31,514 bases of DNA, from contig CAYSZH010000036.1 in the NCBI GenBank assembly GCA_964435305.1, forward strand, positions 1-31,514, written 5' to 3'. The notes under the pieces were generated by a model. That model saw nothing but the letters and a program-made list of their open reading frames with translations, ran no database searches and was not told where the DNA came from. This stretch comes from Granulosicoccus sp964435305. Lineage in GTDB: Bacteria; Pseudomonadota; Gammaproteobacteria; Granulosicoccales; Granulosicoccaceae. The translations under genes were made by a program, and so were the position numbers. This document shows, in pieces, positions 24,604 through 31,514 of this stretch; position 1 is the stretch's first letter; the number at the start of each line of letters is the position of its first letter.

Positions 24604-25701
24604 ATGTCAAGAAGAAAATTTCTAACCAGTAGCGCGCTCGGACTTGGAGCTGCTGCAGGCAGTGGTTTAATCACAACCGCGCCAGCTATTGCGCAAAATA
24701 AAACCAAGCTGACTATCGTGTCAACCTGGCCGCGTGATTTCCCTGGTCTGGGTACTAGCGCACAGCGACTGGTTGCTCGCATTTCAGAGCTTTCTCAGGG
24801 CGCAATCGAAACTGAATACTTTGCGGCTGGCGAACGTGTTGGTGCCTTCGATTCCTTTGATGAAGTGGCTTCTGGTAACGCTCAAGCTTACATCGCAGCA
24901 GACTACTACTGGAAAGGTAAGCATCCTGCATTCGCTTATTTCACAGCGGTTCCAATGGGCCTGACCACCACAGAGTGGACAGCCTGGATCAAATACATGG
25001 ATGGCCAGACTCTATGGGACGAAGTTTCTGCAGAATTCGGTCTTAAAGCATTGCCATGTGGTTCAACAGGTTGTCAGATGGGCGGTTGGTTTAACAAAGA
25101 AATCAACAGCGCAGACGATCTTAAAGGTCTGAAAATGCGTATCCCTGGTCTTGGCGGCGATGTTATGGCTAAGCTCGGTGCGTCACCTGTATCACTGCCT
25201 GGTGGTCAGATCTATGAAAACCTCGTTTCTGGTGCTATCGATGCAACAGAATGGGTTGGACCGTACAACGACTACTTCATGAAGTTTTATGAAGCGGCCA
25301 AGTACTACTACGCAGCGGGGATGCACGAAGCTGGCAGTTCATTGGCATTCGGCATGAACAAAGAATTCTGGGATGGCCTGTCCAGCTACGAGCAAGCGAT
25401 CATTACAGCAGCTTGCTACGAAGAGCACGCTAACCAGTACGACGAAGCCGTTGCCAAGAATGGTGAGTACCTTGCCAAAATGGTCAATGAAAATGGCGTG
25501 GAAGTGCGTGAATTCAATGACGACACCTACGACAGCTTCGGTGAAGCTGCTGCAGAAGTGTTTGAAGAAACACGTGATCACAGCGATCTGGCTGCAAAAG
25601 TCCACGACAGCTTCGATGCAGCACGCACCGAACTGGGCGGCTGGATGAAGTATGCAGCGGTTGGCTACAGTAATCAGCGCAATCGCGTTCTTGATCTGTA
25701 A
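24604..25701 (+). CDS. TRAP transporter substrate-binding protein, TakP (2-oxo acid) type
   Basis: Periplasmic binding protein of 365 residues. GGAG about 14 bp upstream decides the ATG at 24604 over an in-frame GTG-region start at 24541. A Tat signal is present (SRRKFL at residues 2-7, hydrophobic stretch, cleavage near APAIAQ), as in TakP. Motifs fit the 2-oxo monocarboxylate group: YWKGKHPAFAYFTAVPMGL, GCQMGGWFNKE (Gln158), LKMRIPGLGG (Arg179) and ATEWVGPYND (Glu216-Trp217). From memory, the matching Gln, Arg, Glu and Trp of Rhodobacter TakP contact the ligand and a sodium ion. Pyruvate-like or hydroxy/keto acids are therefore likely ligands. The permease genes follow after a terminator. 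Confidence 0.93.
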   Translation: MSRRKFLTSSALGLGAAAGSGLITTAPAIAQNKTKLTIVSTWPRDFPGLGTSAQRLVARISELSQGAIETEYFAAGERVGAFDSFDEVASGNAQAYIAADYYWKGKHPAFAYFTAVPMGLTTTEWTAWIKYMDGQTLWDEVSAEFGLKALPCGSTGCQMGGWFNKEINSADDLKGLKMRIPGLGGDVMAKLGASPVSLPGGQIYENLVSGAIDATEWVGPYNDYFMKFYEAAKYYYAAGMHEAGSSLAFGMNKEFWDGLSSYEQAIITAACYEEHANQYDEAVAKNGEYLAKMVNENGVEVREFNDDTYDSFGEAAAEVFEETRDHSDLAAKVHDSFDAARTELGGWMKYAAVGYSNQRNRVLDL

Positions 25702-25728
25702 CCTAAACTTAGGTTTACATCCATAATG

Positions 25729-25760
25729 GGATGGGGCTATCTTCTGCCCCATCCTTTTTT
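25729..25760 (+). terminator. Intrinsic terminator between binding protein and permease genes
   Basis: GGATGGGGC (25729-25737) and GCCCCATCC (25746-25754) form a perfect 9-bp GC-rich stem with an 8-base loop, followed directly by TTTTTT. It lies 28 bp after the binding-protein stop and 22 bp before the small-permease start. Partial read-through would give much more binding protein than permease. Confidence 0.9.
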
Positions 25761-25781
25761 CGTTTTAGAGTTGAGGAAGTA

Positions 25782-26771
25782 ATGAACAGTGAAGACGCGC
25801 AAGCAGACCGACCTGCTAGAATAACCCGAATTTTTGGCTGGGCCATGCTCGGCACGCTGTTTACTTATCTTCTCAACAATTACCTCGTAATAAACAACGG
25901 CTTTCCAGGTATCACGCCACTGTTCAGCGGCGAGATCAGCACACAGGCCTTAATTCAAGCCGCTATTTATGCCGCTGGCATCTTACTCGCCGTTTTTTTC
26001 GTCTTAGGTTCAGGCAGGCGTAGCTTGCGCAGCGATGCAAGCGCCATCAACCGGTTTAACTTCTATTTAATTCGCGGTTTTTTCTGGGCTGTGGTATTCG
26101 TTGGTCTCGCCGACATGGCCATCTCGTTTTTACGCGTTGAAGACTTACTAGAACAGGTTGTTGGGCCAGAGCTTGTTAAAGAGCTGGGCCGATCAACGTT
26201 TCGCGGCACCTATGTTCATTATCCTCTTATCGCACTTGGGTTTCTTGTTGCGTTATTTACCCGCACCCTTGGCTTCCACTGGTTAGCCATTTTAATTGTC
26301 ATTGCAGAGCTCGCTATCGTTATCACACGGTTTATTTTTTCGTACGAGCAAGCCTTTATGGGTGACCTTGTGCGATTTTGGTACGCGGCTTTATTTCTGT
26401 TTGCAAGCGCCTATACCTTGTTCGAAGAAGGACATGTTCGTGTCGATGTGTTTTATGCCGCATTATCGCGCCGCAAGAAAGGGGCAGTGAATTCTGTTGG
26501 GGCCATTTTGCTCGGCATGACACTGTGCTGGACAATTATCATTATTGGATTTAAAGGCAAAGCGTCGATTATTTATGGCCCCTTGTCTAACTTCGAAGTA
26601 TCCCAATCAGGCTTTGGGATGTATACCAAATACCTGATGGCAGGGTTTTTAGCCGTATTTGCTGTCACCATGCTCATCCAGTTTGTCAGCCAGCTTTTTG
26701 AAGCCCGTGCCGACTGGCGAGACGATCCAGGTGGCAAAATTGCCGATAGCGCTGATGCGCCAGCTCATTAA
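25782..26771 (+). CDS. TRAP transporter small permease (DctQ-like), enlarged
   Basis: Inner-membrane subunit of 329 residues. The ATG at 25782 has a GAGG ribosome site; the open frame upstream runs through the terminator stem. Canonical DctQ proteins have about 160-200 residues and four helices. Here about seven hydrophobic segments are visible, with extra ones at the N-terminus (AMLGTLFTYLLNNYLVI, IQAAIYAAGILLAVFFVLG, LIRGFFWAVVFVGLADMAI). The DctQ signature is in the second half: LFEEGHVRVDVFYAALSRR followed by the helix VNSVGAILLGMTLCWTIIII. Enlarged small subunits of this kind go with TakP-type systems. It probably forms the translocator with the next gene's product, 21 bp downstream. Confidence 0.9.
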   Translation: MNSEDAQADRPARITRIFGWAMLGTLFTYLLNNYLVINNGFPGITPLFSGEISTQALIQAAIYAAGILLAVFFVLGSGRRSLRSDASAINRFNFYLIRGFFWAVVFVGLADMAISFLRVEDLLEQVVGPELVKELGRSTFRGTYVHYPLIALGFLVALFTRTLGFHWLAILIVIAELAIVITRFIFSYEQAFMGDLVRFWYAALFLFASAYTLFEEGHVRVDVFYAALSRRKKGAVNSVGAILLGMTLCWTIIIIGFKGKASIIYGPLSNFEVSQSGFGMYTKYLMAGFLAVFAVTMLIQFVSQLFEARADWRDDPGGKIADSADAPAH

Positions 26772-26792
26772 ACTTCAGCGCGGATAAATACA

Positions 26793-29450
26793 ATGGAACT
26801 CGTCTTTTTAGCTTTACTGTTAATTCTTCTGGCTGCGGCATTAGGTTCAGGCTACCCCGTGGCGTTTGCATTGCCAGGTGCTGCCATCGTCACCATTTCC
26901 CTTGCGGCGGTTTGCGGTTACTTGTTTGCTGGCGGCAACGTCGATGCCTACTTTGCGCATGGTGGTCCCAGCCAATGGCTTAGCGCGGGTGTTACCAATT
27001 TGCGAGGCATTTATTGGGAAGTTGAACGCGACACCCTTATTGCGATACCGCTGTTTATTTTCATGGGCATCATGCTGCAGCGTTCAAAAATTGCTGAAGA
27101 TTTGCTCGTTACCATGTCACAGCTATTTGGCCCTGTGCCAGGTGGTTTAGGTATTTCGGTTGTTTTTGTTGGTGCCTTGTTGGCCGCCACCACCGGTATC
27201 GTTGGTGCAACGGTCGTTGCGATGGGGCTTATTTCACTACCCGTTATGTTGCGTAATGGCTATTCACAGTCACTGGCCACCGGCACAATTGCAGCTTCAG
27301 GCACACTGGGGCAAATTATCCCACCATCCATCGTTCTGATCATACTGGCTGATCAGCTTGCCAGCGCCACCGATCAGGCGGGCACCGCAAGAAAAGCATT
27401 GCACAAAGCGGCCACCGGTGAAATTAGCATGCCATCTGAATTTGCGGTGACATCTACCAGTGCAGGTGAGATGTTTTTGGGCGCACTGGTTCCAGGCTTG
27501 GTTCTCGTGGCTCTGTACATGCTTTACATCTTGTTTTATGCGCTGCTGCGTCCAGGCAAAGCGCCAGCAGTCCGATTCGAAGGTGCTTACGATGGTCGTT
27601 TTTTACTGAAAGTCATTGGCACCTTGGTACCACCACTAGCACTTATTTTTCTAGTGCTCGGTTCGATCATTACGGGCATCGCAACTGTTAACCAGGCCGG
27701 TGCGATAGGCGCTGCAGGCGCATTGCTAATGGCAAGTTATCGCCTGAAAGAGGGTAAGCGACGATTTTGGCCTGCAGCACTTGCTGTTATTGGCTTGGTC
27801 GGCATCGGTATTTCTATTACTTTCTTCGACACCAATATTAAAAACATTAAAACCGATCGCGACATGCAGGGTGTGATTTTTTCTGTTGCCGTTGTGGCTT
27901 TGTTTTTAATTGCCCTGCTGTGGAGTGGAGTGCGGGTTAACAGAACCGATAACACATTACATGAAGTGATGATTGAAACGGCTAAAGCCACATCACTCGT
28001 TTTTATCATCCTGCTGGGTGCTGCCATGTTAACTGCGGCCTTTCGAGCATTTGGTGGTGAAGAGCTGGTCCGTGATTACCTTAACTCTCTACCGGGTGGT
28101 TTCTGGACCAAATTCGTTATCGTTATGGCGGTTATTTTTATACTGGGCTTTTTTCTCGACTTTATAGAAATCGCCGTGGTGGTGGTACCCATAGTTGCCC
28201 CTATTTTACTTGCCGACCCATCTGCCAATATCACAGCTGTATGGCTTGGCGTAATGATCGGTCTGAACATTCAAACCTCGTTTTTGACACCACCGTTTGG
28301 TTTTGCCTTGTTCTACTTGCGCGGTGTTGCACCGGCGGTTGTAAAAACGATCAATATGTACAAGGGCGTTATTGCCTTTATCGTGTTACAGCTTATCGCG
28401 CTTGGTATTGTGGGTTACTACCCACCACTGGTTAACTACCTGCCTAATCGCATGTCTTTGTTATCCGAAACAGCACCGCCACCACGTAACCCAAAGCTTC
28501 AGTATTGTATTGAAGAATACACAATGGACTACTTTGCACAATCTGGCAGCTCCTACGATAGCGCCATGAGCATTGCCAACAACCTGGATCTATCCGCACT
28601 GCCCAAAAAGCAGGCAAAGGATATGAGCAAGAGCTTCGAAAATGCAGGCAATGCCAAGTCGCTACTGATGGACGTTCAGCTGGCCGCGGAAGCGGTCACT
28701 GCAAACGAAGACGCCTACCGAGGAGTACACGCCGAGGTACGCCAAATTGAATCCAGAATAAGAGATCTTGACCTGCAGTCAAAAGAACTCAACACCACAA
28801 GAAGCCGCTTAAGTGGTGAAAACATAGAACAGCGTCAGCAAGTTCTGGATGAGCAGCTAGCGAATATTGAAGCACGAAAAGCTGAACTCGTTGATACCAT
28901 ACCGGACAACTGGATCGCTGCAAACGAAAAGCACACCGCTCTGCAAGCGGCACTGAAAAAAGCTCAGCTTGACTATCGCAAAGCGGCTGATGGCGGCTAT
29001 CAAAACGCTGTTTCTTTATCTGCAGTGCTAAATTCCACTGAACAATTGATTGCACTTGAATCTGCTTTACCCGCGATGAGAGCCCGCATCGAAACAGAGG
29101 AGCCCAGCTCTTTACTTGAACCTATTAAATCTCTGTCAGCTGAATTTAATGACATTGAAGGTTCATCAAAAATAAAGTCAGCCGTATCTAAAGCGCGCAG
29201 CTCGCTTAAAAAGAAAAAGCCTGATAAGGAAAAGGCACTGGAGTCCATCGATAAGGCCATAGAGCTACTTGCCGAAGAAAAAGAATGGCGTTTAAAAGCA
29301 CAAGCCTCAGTGGGCTCCGAACTCAATGAATACGAGCAATTAATGCGTGAGAGCATTGGCATCCGACAACAAAGAAGGCTAAACCGAGAACAGGCGCTAT
29401 TTGTTGCATCGTGCAATGCACATCATCGAGACTTGTCTCTGAATTTTTAA
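26793..29450 (+). CDS. TRAP transporter large permease (DctM-like) with C-terminal coiled-coil extension
   Basis: Translocation subunit of 885 residues; canonical DctM has about 430. Residues 1 to about 550 are membrane helices with DctM motifs: PLFIFMGIMLQRS, GIVGATVVAMGLISLPVML and ASGTLGQIIPPSIVLIILAD near the substrate path, then a hydrophilic insert (about residues 190-220) and extra helices in the middle, as in the larger TakP-partner permeases. The last helix is VIAFIVLQLIALGIVGYYPPL. From about 554 to 885 the protein is soluble, highly charged and Ala/Glu/Lys/Gln-rich with heptad-like spacing (EVRQIESRIRDLDLQSKEL, then KSAVSKARSSLKKKKPDKEK), ending in a small CNAHH segment. I do not recognise this tail. 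It is encoded without a break in frame. Confidence 0.9.
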   Translation: MELVFLALLLILLAAALGSGYPVAFALPGAAIVTISLAAVCGYLFAGGNVDAYFAHGGPSQWLSAGVTNLRGIYWEVERDTLIAIPLFIFMGIMLQRSKIAEDLLVTMSQLFGPVPGGLGISVVFVGALLAATTGIVGATVVAMGLISLPVMLRNGYSQSLATGTIAASGTLGQIIPPSIVLIILADQLASATDQAGTARKALHKAATGEISMPSEFAVTSTSAGEMFLGALVPGLVLVALYMLYILFYALLRPGKAPAVRFEGAYDGRFLLKVIGTLVPPLALIFLVLGSIITGIATVNQAGAIGAAGALLMASYRLKEGKRRFWPAALAVIGLVGIGISITFFDTNIKNIKTDRDMQGVIFSVAVVALFLIALLWSGVRVNRTDNTLHEVMIETAKATSLVFIILLGAAMLTAAFRAFGGEELVRDYLNSLPGGFWTKFVIVMAVIFILGFFLDFIEIAVVVVPIVAPILLADPSANITAVWLGVMIGLNIQTSFLTPPFGFALFYLRGVAPAVVKTINMYKGVIAFIVLQLIALGIVGYYPPLVNYLPNRMSLLSETAPPPRNPKLQYCIEEYTMDYFAQSGSSYDSAMSIANNLDLSALPKKQAKDMSKSFENAGNAKSLLMDVQLAAEAVTANEDAYRGVHAEVRQIESRIRDLDLQSKELNTTRSRLSGENIEQRQQVLDEQLANIEARKAELVDTIPDNWIAANEKHTALQAALKKAQLDYRKAADGGYQNAVSLSAVLNSTEQLIALESALPAMRARIETEEPSSLLEPIKSLSAEFNDIEGSSKIKSAVSKARSSLKKKKPDKEKALESIDKAIELLAEEKEWRLKAQASVGSELNEYEQLMRESIGIRQQRRLNREQALFVASCNAHHRDLSLNF

Positions 29451-29481
29451 ATAGCAACGGCATCGAGCCGAAGGGTACGCA

Positions 29482-30582
29482 ATGAGTAAAGCGGGAGTAC
29501 AGGCCGATAACGTCACTATGTCTGGTGGTGGACTCTACTCCCTCGCCACCTTGGGCGCAAAAGATGTCATTGACAAAGCCACACCTCAAGTAATAGCCGC
29601 CTTACAAAACATCCCAAAACCCATTGGCGGTGCATGGACGTTTAGTGACATGGGCTGTGCCGACGGTGGTACTTCACTCGATTTATGGCGAGCCGTTATA
29701 AAAAGCGTTCGTGCTAAAGATGCAGGCGATATTCAAATCGTCTACGCCGATCAGGCACGCAATGATTTCAATGCGCTTGTACAGATACTGCATGGCCTGA
29801 CCGAGTTTAAATCCTATTTACCCTCATCAAATAATGTGTACGTACTCGAATCTGGCGCCTCGTTTTATACGCCGATATTGCCCTCTTCTTCTTTACACAT
29901 GGGGTTTTCGGCTACCGCCATGCATTGGCTCAGTCAAATACCAACCAACATTGAAGACCATGTGCATATGGTGGGCGCCAGCGGTCAAACACTGGCAGCG
30001 TTTGCCGATCAAGCCGCCAAAGACTGGCAAAATATTTTGTTACAACGCGCTAGAGAACTCGTCACTGGTGGCAAGCTGGTACTGGTGAATTTTTGCCGCG
30101 ATGAATCGGGTCAATACCTCGGTAATACCGGTGGTATCAATATGTTTAATAATTTCAATCAGAACTGGCAGCAGTTTCTGAACGATGGCGTGATCACTGA
30201 AGAAGAATATCAGGCAATGACACTGCCTCAGTACTACAACAGCGTGGAAGAATTTAGTGCTCCCTTATTGGATACTCAATCGGAAGCGCATAAAGCCGGT
30301 TTGCGCTTGGTGGATATCAAGACTGACGTGGTGCCCTGCCCTTTCGCTGAGGACTTTAAAACACAGGGCGATGCGGCGAAATTCGCCAAAGCCTATATCC
30401 CCACAATTCGCTCATGGAATGAAAGCATATTTTACGGGGCTTTATCGTCTGGCAGACCAAAAGCAGAACGCCGCGACATCATCCAGCGCTACTATGCTCT
30501 CTACGAACAGCAGGTTGTCGACTCCCCTGAAGAACACGGCATGGGCTATGTGCACGCGTATATGACTATCGAAAAAGTATAA
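29482..30582 (+). CDS. SABATH-family S-adenosylmethionine-dependent carboxyl methyltransferase
   Basis: 366-residue methyltransferase of the SABATH type, best known in plants, where it methylates carboxyl groups of salicylate, benzoate, jasmonate and similar acids. Seen: the SAM loop SDMGCADGGTSLDLW (about 55-69), the family hallmark DQARNDFNAL (about 93-102; plants have DLPxNDFN), SGASFYTPILPSSSLHMGFS then AMHWLSQIP (plants: SLHxxxSSYSLxWLSQVP), and a C-terminal YALYEQQV with GYVHAYMTIEK. No signal peptide, so cytoplasmic. It starts 31 bp after the large permease with no terminator between, hence probably co-transcribed with the TRAP genes. The substrate is likely a small carboxylic acid, but this is inference. 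Confidence 0.88.
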   Translation: MSKAGVQADNVTMSGGGLYSLATLGAKDVIDKATPQVIAALQNIPKPIGGAWTFSDMGCADGGTSLDLWRAVIKSVRAKDAGDIQIVYADQARNDFNALVQILHGLTEFKSYLPSSNNVYVLESGASFYTPILPSSSLHMGFSATAMHWLSQIPTNIEDHVHMVGASGQTLAAFADQAAKDWQNILLQRARELVTGGKLVLVNFCRDESGQYLGNTGGINMFNNFNQNWQQFLNDGVITEEEYQAMTLPQYYNSVEEFSAPLLDTQSEAHKAGLRLVDIKTDVVPCPFAEDFKTQGDAAKFAKAYIPTIRSWNESIFYGALSSGRPKAERRDIIQRYYALYEQQVVDSPEEHGMGYVHAYMTIEKV

Positions 30583-30730
30583 AAACCCAATAACGAACAC
30601 AACATATTCATCTTCGATTCAGTTTCGCGGCCCGTTTCGTTTCTTTTCCCTACCTATGTAATGAAAACAACTGACCTAAATGCGTCAGGGATTATTCTTA
30701 GCACTATATTTCTATGAATTATTGCGTCAT

Positions 30731-30752
30731 AAACGTTAGTATATTGACGTTT
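30731..30752. promoter_or_regulatory. Inverted repeat upstream of the secreted CBM-like gene
   Basis: AAACGT and ACGTTT (30731-30736, 30747-30752) form a 6-bp inverted pair with a 10-bp AT-rich spacer, in the 232-bp gap between the methyltransferase gene and the last gene. The gap is otherwise AT-rich without genes, and no terminator hairpin stands out. Weak operator candidate. Confidence 0.25.
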
Positions 30753-30814
30753 GTATCATTACCCACCACTTGATGATCAACCAAATTCGCAATTAATTCT
30801 AGAAAAACACACTC

Positions 30815-31514
30815 ATGAACAACGCTATTCGACTGATATTTATTCTATCTACATCTTTGCTTTTCCTCAGTACTACTGCACAAGCGCAAACCTTCCTTGA
30901 AACCGGTGGCCGAGTGGTGATTGAAGCTGAGTCTTCATCAGCTACTGGCAGCTGGGCACGCCAAAGCAGTATTGGCGGTGCCAAGGGTGGCGCTTATCTT
31001 ATCTGGAACGGCCCGAACCTCTTTGGAGGCAATGTTGCCGGGCGAGACGCGCTGCGCTACACCTTTAGAGTACAAACGGCCGGTAACTATGAGTTGCGCT
31101 GGAGAAGCTACATCGGCCACGCCAACACATCAACAGAAGCCAACGACAGCTGGGTTCGATTCCCTACAGGACGTAACATTGCAGGCCAACACGCGCTCAA
31201 TGGTTGGACAAAGGCTTTTCAGAATCAACCGAATCGTTGGTCATGGTCTGCCAAGACAGTAGACAACGTTGGAAGATCGATTCGCCAGTTTTTCAGCGCC
31301 GGTGATCACACCATTGAAATATCAGGTCGCTCCAATGGGCATGCAATAGATCGCATTGTGCTATTCCGCTACAACAACGTAAACTTTTCAGAAAACGCAT
31401 TCGATGCCTTACCAGTATCACCCACCGTAGGCGGAACACAGACCCCATCCCAATCACAAGCTCAAGCGGCCGCACAGGCTCAAGCCGCGTCACAGGCTCA
31501 AGCCGCGGCACAAG
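30815..31514 (+). CDS. Secreted protein with carbohydrate-binding-like domain and Gln/Ala repeats (3' end outside window)
   Basis: Open frame from ATG 30815 to the window edge (233 codons, incomplete). A Sec signal peptide (MNNAIRLIFILSTSLLFLST, cleavage near AQAQ) precedes a beta-rich domain, about residues 25-190: GGRVVIEAESSS, GGAYLIWNGPN, LRYTFRVQTAGNYELRWRSY, then RQFFSAGDHTIEISGRS and GHAIDRIVLFR. This pattern (an acidic EAES start, a framed Tyr-x-Leu-Arg-Trp strand and a final AIDRIVL strand) fits CBM6/CBM35 or malectin-like modules that bind polysaccharides. A low-complexity linker of Gln-Ala hexapeptides follows, suggesting further domains downstream. The protein is probably extracellular and may act on polysaccharides, but no catalytic domain is visible. 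Confidence 0.85.
   Translation, partial: MNNAIRLIFILSTSLLFLSTTAQAQTFLETGGRVVIEAESSSATGSWARQSSIGGAKGGAYLIWNGPNLFGGNVAGRDALRYTFRVQTAGNYELRWRSYIGHANTSTEANDSWVRFPTGRNIAGQHALNGWTKAFQNQPNRWSWSAKTVDNVGRSIRQFFSAGDHTIEISGRSNGHAIDRIVLFRYNNVNFSENAFDALPVSPTVGGTQTPSQSQAQAAAQAQAASQAQAAAQ
31455..31514 (+). repeat. 18-bp tandem repeat encoding Gln/Ala hexapeptides
   Basis: Units of 18 bp begin at 31455, 31473 and 31491, and a fourth is cut by the window end. The second and third copies differ by one base. They encode QAQAAA/QAQAAS within the secreted protein's linker. Copy number may vary between strains. Confidence 0.85.

Noticed and set aside
25700..25716. CCTAA/TTAGG palindrome directly after the TRAP binding protein stop
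   Set aside because: AT-rich and short; the stronger GC-rich terminator 20 bp further on explains the region.
1..31514. CRISPR arrays, tRNA or rRNA genes, insertion sequences
   Set aside because: Looked for repeated spacer patterns, cloverleaf-like runs and transposase motifs while reading; none seen. A covariance-model search would be needed to exclude small RNAs.

Overview
The window reads as chromosomal DNA of a free-living, probably marine, gammaproteobacterium of moderate GC content. The clearest taxonomic clue is gene order. A Chp-type chemotaxis/twitching cluster (pilG-pilH-pilI-pilJ-chpA, minus strand) stands divergent to gshB-tonB-yqgE-ruvX-pyrR-pyrB-pyrC' (plus strand), the arrangement known from Pseudomonas and relatives. 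A two-subunit-permease TRAP transporter fits a marine heterotroph. The genus cannot be fixed from this sequence.

Layout. 1-3110 (minus): a small membrane-anchored coiled-coil protein, argC, and a YhiN/BaiN-like flavoprotein that lacks an ATG/GTG/TTG start. 3256-6011 (plus): a GFA-fold zinc protein, a histidine phosphatase, then an ArsR regulator and two SRPBCC proteins. A perfect 20-bp palindrome precedes the ArsR gene, and an apparent stub of an AraC-type regulator follows the module. 6057-7613: a LysR regulator divergent from a secreted SnoaL-like protein, closed by a strong bidirectional hairpin. 7627-10538: a beta-propeller lipoprotein divergent from a one-domain rhodanese, with two similar inverted repeats between them.

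10571-18253 (minus): the Chp signalling system, with two CheY-like regulators, a CheW, a very short MCP with a degenerate signalling tip, and a 1633-residue hybrid CheA. No methyltransferase or methylesterase gene is present. 18378-24360 (plus): glutathione synthetase, a TonB-like protein, YqgE, RuvX, then tightly overlapped pyrR-pyrB-pyrC'. The last encodes a dihydroorotase homologue without the metal-binding HxH, so it probably serves as a structural partner of aspartate transcarbamoylase.

24604-30582 (plus): a TRAP transporter of the 2-oxo acid (TakP) type. The binding protein is separated from the permease genes by an intrinsic terminator. The large permease carries a soluble, largely coiled-coil tail of about 330 residues. 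A SABATH-family (plant salicylate/jasmonate carboxyl methyltransferase type) enzyme follows 31 bp downstream. This transporter, tail and methyltransferase unit is the best candidate here for an undescribed system. 30815-end (plus): the start of a secreted protein with a carbohydrate-binding-like domain and a Gln/Ala hexapeptide repeat tract, cut by the window edge.

No rRNA, tRNA, CRISPR array or insertion sequence was recognised. No gene-free stretch exceeds 300 bases; the longest are about 24361-24603 and 30583-30814, and both are described.
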